A stretch of 64,000 nt of DNA from Lentilitoribacter sp039986595. Its GTDB lineage: Bacteria; Pseudomonadota; Alphaproteobacteria; Rhizobiales; Rhizobiaceae. The notes under the pieces are model-generated. The model had not been told where the DNA came from. It saw only the letters and a program-made list of their open reading frames with translations, and did no database searches. A program made the position numbers and the translations under genes. The DNA lies in the NCBI GenBank assembly GCA_039986595.1, contig JBDWQJ010000003.1:117499-181498 (forward strand). The letters are read 5' to 3'. Shown in pieces: positions 18,601 to 27,337 of this stretch (the first letter of the stretch is position 1; every line of letters begins with the position of its first letter).

Positions 18601-19348
18601 TTACGCGCAAACAATTGCACCAACAAAGCGACTTCATCTTATAGATTACGCACGCGCTGTGGCCATAATCGCAATGGCGATATTTCATTTCACTTGGGAT
18701 TTAGAATTTTTCGGCTTTGTTGAAGCAGGATTAACATCCACCATTGAATGGAAAACCTTTGCGCGATGCATAGCATCAAGTTTTTTGTTTCTGGCTAGCA
18801 TTAGCCTCATATTGGGTCATAATCCGGTTGTTCGTGTTAAGTCGTTTATAAATCGCATGATTTGGCTTGTTGGCGCTGCGGCTGTGATTTCTGCTTCAAC
18901 TTATTACGCCATGCCAAACGCGCCCATTTTCTTTGGGATATTGCATTCAATTGCAGCTGCAAGCGTGATTGGTCTGTTCTTGCGAAAACTACCACCGGTA
19001 CTTTTAATACTGTTGGCAGTTTTGGTTTTCCTTGCGCCGTTTTATCTACGCTCTGAGGTATTTGATACGCCTCTGCTTTGGTGGGTTGGATTAAACGCCA
19101 ACATTCCTCGTTCTAATGATTATGTGCCCCTATTGCCTTGGCTGGCGCCATTTTTAATCGGAATGGCAGTTGCAAAACATAGTAAAGCAAAGGGGTTATT
19201 TGAAAATTTGCTTGATCGTCAATCACCGCCGCAGAACATATTTAGCAAAGCATTGAGTTTTGCGGGGCGTCATAGTTTGGCGACATATCTTTTACACCAG
19301 CCGATTCTATTGGGATTGGTTTGGTTGGCCGCGCAGATATTGAATTAA
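18593..19348 (+). CDS. DUF1624/heparan-alpha-glucosaminide acetyltransferase-like membrane protein
   Basis: A polytopic membrane protein of about 250 residues. The family hallmark is RLHLIDYARAVAIIAMAIFHFTWDLEFFGF near the N-terminus, with a His on the first helix-loop; about seven hydrophobic segments follow, ending with HSLATYLLHQPILLGLVW. Proteins of this group resemble acyltransferase-3-type enzymes that transfer acyl groups across membranes. I place the start at 18593, where ATGACTGA overlaps the stop of the FAD monooxygenase; an upstream ATG at 18578 would add five residues. It ends base-to-base with the convergent MerR gene. Confidence 0.78.
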   Translation: MTDYAQTIAPTKRLHLIDYARAVAIIAMAIFHFTWDLEFFGFVEAGLTSTIEWKTFARCIASSFLFLASISLILGHNPVVRVKSFINRMIWLVGAAAVISASTYYAMPNAPIFFGILHSIAAASVIGLFLRKLPPVLLILLAVLVFLAPFYLRSEVFDTPLLWWVGLNANIPRSNDYVPLLPWLAPFLIGMAVAKHSKAKGLFENLLDRQSPPQNIFSKALSFAGRHSLATYLLHQPILLGLVWLAAQILN

Positions 19349-19735
19349 TTAGGTGCTCACACCGATCTCAGCGAGCTTAGCCAGACAAGCGTCTTCTAGA
19401 TTATCCAATTCATCCACCATAGCTTCTAAATCACGACGCTGGGCGCGCAGCTCCTGTCGTTTCTTTTCAAGCTGATCCATTACTATTTTCAGCTGCTTTG
19501 CGGTATTAGGCAGCGACAAATCAAGTTTTAATAACTCTGATATCTCAGAAATTGAGAACCCAACTCGCCTTGCCATTAGAATTTTGACAATCAGACGGCG
19601 ATCGGCGGGCGAATAAAGTCGTGTGCGCCCTCGCCGTTCTGGCTGTAACAGTCCCTCATCCTCATAAAACCGCAATGTACGGGTGGAGATATCAAACTCT
19701 TTGGTGAGCTGAGATATTGTATAATGATTGACCAT
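19349..19735 (-). CDS. MerR-family transcriptional regulator
   Basis: A 128-residue regulator. The N-terminal winged helix-turn-helix is YTISQLTKEFDISTRTLRFYEDEGLL, followed by the wing RRGRTRLYSPADRR and helices up to residue about 75. Residues about 80-120 form a long Leu/Glu/Arg-rich coiled coil for dimerisation. There are no Cys residues arranged for metal or redox sensing; the sole Cys is near the C-terminus. It lies 3 bp after mgtE on the same strand, so it is probably co-transcribed with the magnesium transporter. Its ligand is unknown; LiuR-like acyl-CoA-responsive regulators have similar small size, but no such target genes are nearby. Confidence 0.82.
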   Translation of the reverse strand: MVNHYTISQLTKEFDISTRTLRFYEDEGLLQPERRGRTRLYSPADRRLIVKILMARRVGFSISEISELLKLDLSLPNTAKQLKIVMDQLEKKRQELRAQRRDLEAMVDELDNLEDACLAKLAEIGVST

Positions 19736-19738
19736 TAA

Positions 19739-21220
19739 TCACATCATCCCAAACCAATAACCCGCCAAACCTAAAAACGCGAAGAAACCAATCACATCAG
19801 TAACAGTTGTTACAAACACCGTTGAAGAAATAGCCGGATCAAAGCCCATTTTATCAAGGATAAGTGGTAGTAGAATACCAGCGAGAGCAGCTGAAATCAT
19901 ATTGATGATCATCGCAATGCCAATAACAACACCCAAATCGATATTGCCGAACCACACAGCTGACACAACGCCGATCAGAACGGCAAATATAACCCCGTTT
20001 AAAAGACCAACAGCTGCCTCACGCAGAATAATGCGCCCAGCGTTATAAATATCAAGATCTTTGACTGCGAGCGCTCTGACGGTAACCGTCATGGTTTGCG
20101 TACCAGCATTACCGCCCATCGATGCCACAATTGGCATGAGGATAGCCAGCGCGACCATTTGCTGGATAGTGGCATCAAATAAGCCAATAATCACCGATGC
20201 GAAGATCGAGGTCACCAGATTGATAAACAACCAGGTAAAACGAGATTTAAACGCCGCCATGACGTTATCGGACAATTCCTCATCACCAACACCCGCAAGC
20301 GCTTTAATATCTTCCTCAGCCTCTTCGTGGATCACATCAACCACATCATCAATGGTGAGTACCCCAACAAGGCGATCATTATGGTCAACCACCGCTGCGG
20401 ATAACAAATCGTATTGCTCAAAGACTATAGCAGCTTCCTCCTGGTCCATTTGGGCAGGAATAGGGTGAATAGAATCGTTCATAATATCTTCGGCACGCAC
20501 ATGGCGTTTTGTGCGCAAAATACGGTCTAACTCAATATCGCCGACAAGCTTATAAGTCGCGTCAATCACAAATATCTGGCTGAAACGCTCGGGCAAGTCT
20601 TTATCAATGCGCATATAATCGATCACCTGACCAATGGTCCAAAATGGCGGCACAGCGACAAATTCACTTTGCATGCGGCGGCCAGCGCTATCTTCAGGAT
20701 AATCAAGCGATCTTTTCAGGCGAACCCGTTCGATAAATGGCAAGTATTCCAAAATCTCCTGACGATCTTTTTCGTCAAGATCTTCCAGAATGAACACCGC
20801 ATCATCGGAATCCATCTCACCAATCGCGCGGGCAACATCTTGATTGGGTATTGCATCAACGATTTCAACGCGAATTGCCTCGTCAACTTCTGTCAGTGCA
20901 GCAAAATCAAAAGAATCACCCAAAAGTTCAACAAGTTTCTGACGGCGCTCTGGTTTGAGCGATTCGATCAAATCACCAAGTTCAGATTCGTGAAGTCCCT
21001 CAACAAACTGATTTAATGCGTCAACATCACTGGCATCAAGCGAGGCCGCAACAGATTTACGGAAATCAGAGCGAATACGTCCCTCATCATCATAAATGTC
21101 AGCGTCTTTTTGCTCAGAGACTTCGCTTTTTACATCAGCAAGTGCGATATCGTCATTGCTTTGGTCAAGTTCGGAGGCTGAGTCCGGCTGTTTTTTGTCG
21201 TCGGCCATCGAAATATCCAA
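19739..21220 (-). CDS. mgtE: Magnesium transporter MgtE
   Basis: A 493-residue MgtE. After an acidic N-terminal extension of about 55 residues comes the superhelical N domain (residues about 65-170, LIESLKPERRQKLVELL, AVFILEDLDEKDRQEIL). A CBS pair follows at about 175-305 (MNDSIHPIPAQMDQEEAA, LVGVLTIDDVVDVIHEEAEED). The membrane domain has five helices with the conserved PIVASMGGNAGTQT pore motif. MgtE is a Mg2+-gated Mg2+ channel of the inner membrane. A MerR regulator follows after 3 bp. The upstream gap of 260 bp shows no riboswitch I can recognise. Confidence 0.95.
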   Translation of the reverse strand: MDISMADDKKQPDSASELDQSNDDIALADVKSEVSEQKDADIYDDEGRIRSDFRKSVAASLDASDVDALNQFVEGLHESELGDLIESLKPERRQKLVELLGDSFDFAALTEVDEAIRVEIVDAIPNQDVARAIGEMDSDDAVFILEDLDEKDRQEILEYLPFIERVRLKRSLDYPEDSAGRRMQSEFVAVPPFWTIGQVIDYMRIDKDLPERFSQIFVIDATYKLVGDIELDRILRTKRHVRAEDIMNDSIHPIPAQMDQEEAAIVFEQYDLLSAAVVDHNDRLVGVLTIDDVVDVIHEEAEEDIKALAGVGDEELSDNVMAAFKSRFTWLFINLVTSIFASVIIGLFDATIQQMVALAILMPIVASMGGNAGTQTMTVTVRALAVKDLDIYNAGRIILREAAVGLLNGVIFAVLIGVVSAVWFGNIDLGVVIGIAMIINMISAALAGILLPLILDKMGFDPAISSTVFVTTVTDVIGFFAFLGLAGYWFGMM

Positions 21221-21481
21221 ATAAAGCTAATTACCTTAGCGCCACAATCTATTGTTCATAGATAAGGTAGCCAGTCAAAACGCATCTGACAAAAGGTATT
21301 TTGAGAATATCAAAAGTTTTATTGGCCTAAATTGTACAAAGCGCTGTCGAATCGAGCGTCTGGACCAAACAATATAAATATCAACCAGAATCACGAAAAG
21401 CACGCAAACGCATGTGGTTCCCGATAAGGGAATGTTATTTGAACTAGTTGTCTTAAGATTGTGTCACATTAAAGCGAAAAA

Positions 21482-21558
21482 TGGCGCGAGTGACGGGGCT
21501 CGAACCCGCGACCTTCGGCGTGACAGGCCGACACTCTAACCATCTGAGCTACACCCGC
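21482..21558 (-). tRNA. tRNA-Asp (anticodon GTC)
   Basis: Minus-strand cloverleaf with acceptor GCGGGTG/CACTCGC, discriminator G and encoded CCA at 21482-21484. Anticodon stem TCGGC/GCCGA encloses the loop CTGTCAC. Confidence 0.95.
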
Positions 21559-21751
21559 ACATTTTTCGTTATGGCCTTGAATGTTCAAAACCATGAGCGG
21601 GTGATTAAGCTTAATCGCGGAAAGTGTCAAGCACATTTGTTGACCTTTTTTACAAAACTATGTCATTTTTTTAAACACACCACTTTCTTTCATTTTCTTG
21701 AATTTTTTGCTTGCACTTATCTTAGGAAGCGCCTAAACGGGACACCGCAAT

Positions 21752-21827
21752 GGGCGATTAGCTCAGTTGGTAGAGCGCTTCGTTTACACCGAAGATGTCA
21801 GGAGTTCGAGTCTCTTATCGCCCACCA
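21752..21827 (+). tRNA. tRNA-Val (anticodon TAC)
   Basis: Plus-strand cloverleaf with acceptor GGGCGAT/ATCGCCC, discriminator A and encoded CCA at 21825-21827. Anticodon stem CTTCG/CGAAG encloses the loop TTTACAC. It is divergent from tRNA-Asp. Confidence 0.95.
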
Positions 21828-21975
21828 TTGCCTCTCTCCATAAAATCGCTGTCGAACCCGGCCTTGCATAGGCGTTCTGCCTCCTCTACTGCTTAGTTAT
21901 GCAAAGAATTATTACAAATCGCAAAAATCATTGTTACTGCTCAAAATAGAGAGGGCGATTTTCTTTGTTTATATC

Positions 21976-21999
21976 AACCGCCTCAATGGCGGTTTTTTT
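21976..21999 (+). terminator. Rho-independent terminator downstream of tRNA-Val
   Basis: Perfect stem AACCGCC/GGCGGTT with loop TCAAT followed by a T run. It lies about 150 bp after tRNA-Val and before the GNAT gene. Confidence 0.75.
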
Positions 22000-22037
22000 G
22001 TGCAGTTGAGGCATTTCAATCAGGTTAAGAAATAAAA

Positions 22038-22526
22038 ATGATACATGAGAAAGACATCTCATTTCGCGCTGCACGCCCGGAAGATAGCGACATAATATTC
22101 GAGCTTTTTGAGCAGGTGCAGAATATTCATCTGGCAGCGGAACCTAAGATTTTTAAGCCTCCACTTTGGGATAATCACTTCCAGATGTTTTTGGACGATT
22201 TGTTCAACGACGATGAACAGTTTCTCATTTTTGCTGAATTTGAAGGTCGTATATGTGGGTACGTTCAATTTACAATAAAGCTGAAAAGCGAATCTATATT
22301 TCAATATCAGCAAAAGCGCGTCGATATTGGTCAATTGGTTGTCGCAAATGGCTTTCGGAAATCAGGCATTGGTACATATTTGATAAATCATGTGAAGCGA
22401 TTTGCACGGAACTCTGGCGCTGAAATTCTTGCCATCGACTATTGGTCATTTAATAAGGCTTCTGAACACTGCTTCACAAAAGCAGGTTTTGAAACGAAAT
22501 ATCTTGTTATGCAGCAAGACATGTAA
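22038..22526 (+). CDS. GNAT-family N-acetyltransferase
   Basis: A 162-residue single-domain GNAT protein. It opens with ISFRAARPEDSDIIFELFEQ (strand 1, helix 1), continues with FAEFEGRICGYVQF (strands 3-4), VDIGQLVVANGFRKSGIGTYLINH with an acetyl-CoA pyrophosphate loop of the RxxGIG type, and AIDYWSFNKASEHCFTKAGFE near the C-terminus. The acceptor substrate cannot be predicted. It stands alone: a terminator precedes it and a hairpin serving the convergent chemoreceptor follows. Start is the ATG at 22038, without a strong ribosome site (AAGAAATAAAA). Confidence 0.82.
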   Translation: MIHEKDISFRAARPEDSDIIFELFEQVQNIHLAAEPKIFKPPLWDNHFQMFLDDLFNDDEQFLIFAEFEGRICGYVQFTIKLKSESIFQYQQKRVDIGQLVVANGFRKSGIGTYLINHVKRFARNSGAEILAIDYWSFNKASEHCFTKAGFETKYLVMQQDM

Positions 22527-22553
22527 AAAAGCCCCCGATCTTCATCGGAGGCT
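22525..22553 (-). terminator. Terminator of the chemoreceptor gene at 22583
   Basis: On the minus strand AGCCTCCGAT/ATCGGGGGCT (one T-G) closes a four-base loop and is followed by six T. It overlaps the stop of the convergent GNAT gene. Confidence 0.75.
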
Positions 22554-22582
22554 GATTGTCTTATTAAACGTGTAGCTTTGAG

Positions 22583-24199
22583 TTAACTTGCCTTTGCAAG
22601 GCTCGTTGCAGGGTTTGTATTGCCGGCCCCCTGATAGTCTTCATGAACCGTAAATACTGATAGCGAATCGATTAAGCGCTCAGCTTCGTTTGAGAGCTCT
22701 TGAATTGATTGTGTGGACTGCTTAGCCATTTGGGCGTTTTGTTGGGTCACACCATCCATCTCACTGACTGCAATATTTACTTCGCGAACACCAGATGCTT
22801 GCTCATTAAATGTTGAGGCCATTTCAGAGATCAATTCATTGATATGGAATACTTCATCTTCAATGACCTTAAGCGTTGAACCAGTATCATTAACAAGGCT
22901 CACACCATTGGCGACTTGCTTTTCCGATTTATCGATAAGCTGTTGAATTTCCTTCGCAGCATTTGCTGAACGTCCAGCAAGTTCACGAACCTCTTGTGCA
23001 ACAACCGCAAAGCCTTTGCCTGCCTCACCAGCACGCGCAGCCTCTACACCTGCGTTAAGCGCAAGAAGGTTGGTTTGGAAAGCAATTTCATCGATCACGT
23101 TGATGATCTGACCAACTTGTTCAGAAGACTGCTTGATTTCATCCATAGCTGAAATTGCATTTGCGACAATTTTCGCTGAATGCGCGGTTTTCTCTTTCGT
23201 ATCTGCAACGCGAGTACCAGCTTCATTTGCCTTTTGCGAAGTCTTTTCAATTGATGATGAAATATTTTCAACCGCAATGCCTGTCTCGTTCAATGCTGCT
23301 GCTTGCTGCTCAGCACGATGGGCAAGTTCATCTGAAGATTGGCTCATCTCACCTGTGCCACGTGACAAGTGTTTTGCCGTTTGTGAAACTGATGACAAAG
23401 CAAATTCAAGCTTACGGACAGATGAATTGAAATCTTCACTTAATTGCTCAAACGGCCCATCAAACTGCTCACGCATACGGTAAGTCACATCGCCCTGCGC
23501 TAGTTTTGAAAGCCCTGTACCTAATGCATCAATAACATTTTGAAGTTTGGCGGTTTCCATTGCTTTTTCTGCATCACGTTGCTCTTGAGCAGCCGTGACT
23601 TCGTTTTGTGCAGCTTCTGCTGAGCGTGAGTGCTTTTCGGCATCCGCTTGCGCTGCATGTGCACCCGTGATGGCTTGGCTTGCAGATGCGAATGCTCTCC
23701 ACATCGTTGTTGTCAGCGCCAATAGAACGCCAGCTTCAGCGACAAGAATAAGTGCGTGCAACCCAACGCGAACAATTGAGCTTTCACCTGGGAAGACAAC
23801 TGCAGGAATGAGAAAATATAGTACCGTGTGATGAACCGCTGTTAGACCGGTAAATGCAAGAATGGGACGCCAATCGACAACCGCTGCACAAATCGCTAAC
23901 ATCGCAAAGAAATACATGTGCATGTCAATTTGCAGATTTGAACCCGAGAACGAAGCGACAAGCAACGACACCAATGCAGCTTGGGTCAAGCCCATCGTTG
24001 CACGTGCTATTTCGCCCTTTTTATCAAAGCGCCATGAAAGTGTACCCATACCAGCCATAACAATCGCACCAAGTGATAACACTGTTGCAAGTTCATGGCC
24101 GACAAAGAATACTCTTGTTATGACCAGTGCAGCATTAATCCACAAAAGTACGATAAGCACCTTCATGCCAATATTTCTAATATCCGATATGGTTTTCAT
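22583..24199 (-). CDS. Methyl-accepting chemotaxis protein with multi-helix membrane sensor region
   Basis: A 538-residue chemoreceptor. The first 180 residues form about six hydrophobic segments with no large periplasmic loop, unlike classical receptors with two helices and a periplasmic ligand domain. An Ala/Glu/Lys-rich coiled coil (about 180-225) and a HAMP-like stretch (GLSKLAQGDVTYRM) lead to the cytoplasmic signalling domain, whose hairpin tip carries DEIAFQTNLLALNAGVEAAR and FAVVAQEVRELAGRSANAAKEI, the CheA/CheW-binding core. No C-terminal pentapeptide for CheR is seen. A small membrane protein gene lies 11 bp upstream on the same strand, so the two are probably co-transcribed. Confidence 0.9.
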   Translation of the reverse strand: MKTISDIRNIGMKVLIVLLWINAALVITRVFFVGHELATVLSLGAIVMAGMGTLSWRFDKKGEIARATMGLTQAALVSLLVASFSGSNLQIDMHMYFFAMLAICAAVVDWRPILAFTGLTAVHHTVLYFLIPAVVFPGESSIVRVGLHALILVAEAGVLLALTTTMWRAFASASQAITGAHAAQADAEKHSRSAEAAQNEVTAAQEQRDAEKAMETAKLQNVIDALGTGLSKLAQGDVTYRMREQFDGPFEQLSEDFNSSVRKLEFALSSVSQTAKHLSRGTGEMSQSSDELAHRAEQQAAALNETGIAVENISSSIEKTSQKANEAGTRVADTKEKTAHSAKIVANAISAMDEIKQSSEQVGQIINVIDEIAFQTNLLALNAGVEAARAGEAGKGFAVVAQEVRELAGRSANAAKEIQQLIDKSEKQVANGVSLVNDTGSTLKVIEDEVFHINELISEMASTFNEQASGVREVNIAVSEMDGVTQQNAQMAKQSTQSIQELSNEAERLIDSLSVFTVHEDYQGAGNTNPATSLAKAS

Positions 24200-24210
24200 T
24201 TATTTAATCC

Positions 24211-24540
24211 TTAAATGAGGCACGCAGATGCAATTGACCCGTCGATGACAAGCCAGGCACCTGCCTGATACAACTTCGCCACAAAACCACTCGTGGCGTT
24301 GGCATTCTCGTTTTCTTCAATGATGCTTGAGTTTTGAGTTTGCGGTGAAACCACTGCAATCCAATCGCGGCGACCAGTGTTGACCAACGCACCATCTGCT
24401 TTATCGATGACTGAGAGGATTTCGCCACTTTTGCCCCATGGCGGGGTAATTATGGCAACACGATCATTCTTTGGCATTAGAATCGGCACCGCTATCACTG
24501 CGATACAGATAAAAATATTAATACCAAAAAGAACCCGCAA
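24211..24540 (-). CDS. Small membrane-anchored protein upstream of a chemoreceptor, function unknown
   Basis: A 109-residue protein with one N-terminal hydrophobic segment (residues about 4-22), then a soluble part containing VAIITPPWGKSGEILSVI, a Gly-rich turn ADGALVNTG and a hydrophobic C-terminus. The TPPWG-type motif and layout resemble uncharacterised short membrane proteins of alphaproteobacteria, but I cannot name a family. It lies 11 bp upstream of the six-helix chemoreceptor on the same strand; it could be a signalling accessory of that receptor. This is inferred from position only. Confidence 0.55.
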   Translation of the reverse strand: MRVLFGINIFICIAVIAVPILMPKNDRVAIITPPWGKSGEILSVIDKADGALVNTGRRDWIAVVSPQTQNSSIIEENENANATSGFVAKLYQAGAWLVIDGSIASACLI

Positions 24541-24682
24541 CTGTATATCTTTCGTATTTGTCCGGCTTTACCTACCAAGATTTGGCAATAAAAATATAGA
24601 CTTAGAAACATCGACCAACGAACGTTACCCATTCGTTACCGAGAAAAGTACAGTTTTAGTATTTCACAAGTATTAATCGAGT

Positions 24683-25858
24683 TTATGAGTTCTCGGTAGG
24701 CATTTGTACTACACCGCCGACGCATTCGCTCAAAACACCGGTCGTTGTGGGATAAGTTAGAGGCAGGCCTTTAACGGATCTAATTGCCAAATACCCCCAA
24801 GCTTCGGCCTCTACCGCGTCACCTGAAATCGATAAATCTTCCGACTTAATAATGCGGTTTTCATTTGCATTTGGTAAGATATCGAGCGCCTCATGCAATT
24901 CACTGACGATGGTTTTGTTCAAGCGGCCTCCACCCGACAAGACCCACAATTTGGGCTTTTTGGGTAAGCGATCTTGAGACTTCGCAATCAATTGCGCGGT
25001 GATATAAGCAAGCGTTTTGGCACCATCTTGTAGGCTCAACTTACCTTTTTCAAGTGGTTTAAAATCCAATCGGTCAAGCGAGATACCACGATCAAGTTTC
25101 TCGGCCATCGGTTCAATATACTGACGCGCAATATCATAATCGATAAATCCATCGCGCCCGATCTTCCCATCTTCATCAAATGCAATACCCTTATGTGCAT
25201 GCACCCATTGATCAATCAGCACATTGCCTGTCCCGCAATCAAAAGCGTGTGGTGGCTGGTTACCATCAATATATGTGAGATTTGAAATCCCACCTATATT
25301 AACAAAGCACACAGGGCTAAGCCCCTGCCATTGAGGGTCAAGATTGGCAGAAAGTGCTTTGTGATAGGCAGGAGCAAGCGGGGCGCCCTGCCCGCCATTG
25401 GCCGTATCATTGGATCGCATATCATACACCACCGGCATTCCGAGCTTATTTGCAAGCTGTAAGCCATTTCCCAATTGAACGGTCAGCGCCTCGTCGGGTT
25501 TGTGCAAAACTGTTTGTCCATGAAACCCAACCAAATCAATGTCAGAGGCTCTTAATGCGTTGACCTTCAAAAATTGAGTAACCGCATCTGCATGAAGATC
25601 GGTCAATTCCGTTTCAATTTCAGATAAATTGCCGGGACGATCATTGCGATTTTTTATCGCTAAAGCTGTTTCTAGCGATTGTGCTAATTTTGTGCGGAAC
25701 GCTTCACTATAAGGAACGGTGAGAAACGGACCACGTTCTAGCTCGTTTAAACCATCTGAACGCAGCAGAGCAACGTCAATACCATCCAATGATGTGCCTG
25801 ACATCAGACCAATTGCGTTCATCGCTTTATCAGCCTCTTGTCTGCCTTTGTGTTTCAT
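24683..25858 (-). CDS. anmK: Anhydro-N-acetylmuramic acid kinase
   Basis: A 391-residue sugar kinase of the AnmK family. The N-terminal phosphate motif is IGLMSGTSLDGIDVALL; then VGFHGQTVLHKP, YDMRSNDTANGGQGAPLAPAY, the CFVNIGGISNLTYI strand, and FDCGTGNVLIDQW. The C-terminal WVLSGGGRLNKTIV and DAVEAEAWGYLAIR match the family. It cleaves and phosphorylates 1,6-anhydro-MurNAc to MurNAc-6-phosphate in peptidoglycan recycling. An internal ATG at 25822 (MNAIGLMSG) aligns better with typical N-termini than the ATG at 25858 used here. It is divergent from tyrS across about 160 bp, a conserved arrangement in Rhizobiales. Confidence 0.92.
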   Translation of the reverse strand: MKHKGRQEADKAMNAIGLMSGTSLDGIDVALLRSDGLNELERGPFLTVPYSEAFRTKLAQSLETALAIKNRNDRPGNLSEIETELTDLHADAVTQFLKVNALRASDIDLVGFHGQTVLHKPDEALTVQLGNGLQLANKLGMPVVYDMRSNDTANGGQGAPLAPAYHKALSANLDPQWQGLSPVCFVNIGGISNLTYIDGNQPPHAFDCGTGNVLIDQWVHAHKGIAFDEDGKIGRDGFIDYDIARQYIEPMAEKLDRGISLDRLDFKPLEKGKLSLQDGAKTLAYITAQLIAKSQDRLPKKPKLWVLSGGGRLNKTIVSELHEALDILPNANENRIIKSEDLSISGDAVEAEAWGYLAIRSVKGLPLTYPTTTGVLSECVGGVVQMPTENS

Positions 25859-26021
25859 TTTGAGTTCCGGATATTAATAATATTGAAAAGACAGGGGTGA
25901 AATCATTTTAAAACAGTGTTAAACGCGGCTTGGTTTGAAAAGACTATGCGCAATTCGTCTTTTGAAATCAATTCTAATTCTATTGTAATTTCGCGCGATA
26001 ACCGACCAAAAGGTAACTCCT

Positions 26022-27275
26022 ATGTCTGAGTTTAAATCCGATTTCCTCCATACGCTTTCTGAGCGAGGCTTCATTCATCAAACGTCTGATGATCAAGGCC
26101 TTGATAAACTTTTCCAAGAGGAAACGGTCACTGCATATATTGGCTTTGATCCCACCGCTGCAAGCCTGCACGCAGGCTCCCTCACGCAGATCATGCTTTT
26201 GCATTGGTTGCAGCAAACAGGCCACAAACCCATTTCACTCATGGGCGGCGGCACAGGCATGGTCGGCGATCCTTCTTTTAAAGATGAATCACGTCAGTTA
26301 ATGACACTTGAAAAGATTGACGAAAATATTGCAAGTTTGAAAACAATCTTTGCCAATTACCTTCACTATGGTGATGGCAAAACAGATGCACTTATGCTCA
26401 ACAATGCAGAATGGCTCAAAGGCATCAACTATCTTGAGTTTTTACGGGATGTGGGTCGCCACTTCTCAGTCAACCGCATGATGGCGTTTGAATCTGTAAA
26501 ACTTAGACTAGATCGCGAACAATCGCTTTCATTCCTTGAGTTCAACTATATGATCTTACAAGGCTATGACTTTGTTGAAATCGCAAAACGTCATGATTGT
26601 CGTGTTCAACTTGGTGGCTCTGACCAATGGGGGAATATCATCAATGGTATTGATCTTGGACACAGAATGGGTACCAAACAACTATATGCGATTACAACGC
26701 CTTTGTTGACCACCTCTTCTGGTGCCAAAATGGGTAAATCTGCAAATGGCGCGATTTGGCTCAATTCAGATATGCTATCGACATATGATTTCTGGCAATA
26801 TTGGCGCAATACAGAAGATGCTGATGTTACTAAGTTTTTAAAATTGTTCACAACATTGCCGATGGACGAGATCAATCGTTTATCTGCACTTGGTGGCAGT
26901 GAAATCAATGAAGTTAAAAAGATATTGGCAACTGAAGTCACTGCGATGGCACATGGTCGTGCACAGGCGGAAACAGCAGCTGAAACAGCACGAAAAACGT
27001 TTGAAGAAGGTGCAGTTGCGCAGGATCTGCCGAGCATAAACGTGGCTGCTAGCGAATTAAAAGATGGTGTTGGTTTATTGTCTTTAATCGTAAGCGCTGG
27101 ACTTGCGGGCTCAAACGGTGAAGCGCGTCGTCACATTAAAGGTGGTGCGATCAAAATCAACGACAATCAAGTGACTGACGAGCGGACAATGATTACTGAT
27201 AATGCAACAAGCGATGAAGGTGTGATCAAACTGTCTATGGGCAAAAAGAAACACGTTCTTATTCGCCCAAGCTAG
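26022..27275 (+). CDS. tyrS: Tyrosyl-tRNA synthetase
   Basis: A 417-residue class I aminoacyl-tRNA synthetase of the TyrRS type. The HIGH-equivalent is FDPTAASLHAGSL near residue 45; the tyrosine pocket includes LGGSDQWGNI; the KMSKS-equivalent is KMGKS at about 237. The C-terminal S4-like RNA-binding domain is visible at VSAGLAGSNGEARRHIKGGAIKIN. It charges tRNA-Tyr. The start ATG has an AAGG ribosome site. A strong terminator follows and the convergent AsmA-like gene ends just after it. Confidence 0.96.
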   Translation: MSEFKSDFLHTLSERGFIHQTSDDQGLDKLFQEETVTAYIGFDPTAASLHAGSLTQIMLLHWLQQTGHKPISLMGGGTGMVGDPSFKDESRQLMTLEKIDENIASLKTIFANYLHYGDGKTDALMLNNAEWLKGINYLEFLRDVGRHFSVNRMMAFESVKLRLDREQSLSFLEFNYMILQGYDFVEIAKRHDCRVQLGGSDQWGNIINGIDLGHRMGTKQLYAITTPLLTTSSGAKMGKSANGAIWLNSDMLSTYDFWQYWRNTEDADVTKFLKLFTTLPMDEINRLSALGGSEINEVKKILATEVTAMAHGRAQAETAAETARKTFEEGAVAQDLPSINVAASELKDGVGLLSLIVSAGLAGSNGEARRHIKGGAIKINDNQVTDERTMITDNATSDEGVIKLSMGKKKHVLIRPS

Positions 27276-27298
27276 GTTAAATTTATTCGATGAATTCA

Positions 27299-27333
27299 AG
27301 CGGTCAGGTCTCTTACGATCTGGCCGCTTTTTA
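27299..27333 (+). terminator. Rho-independent terminator of tyrS
   Basis: AGCGGTCAG pairs with CTGGCCGCT (one T-G) around a 12-nt loop and is followed by TTTTTAT. It ends five bases before the stop codon of the convergent gene. Confidence 0.85.
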
Positions 27334-27337
27334 TATG

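Noticed and set aside
21221..21481. Possible magnesium riboswitch upstream of mgtE
   Set aside because: No M-box-like or ykoK-like conserved core could be recognised by eye.
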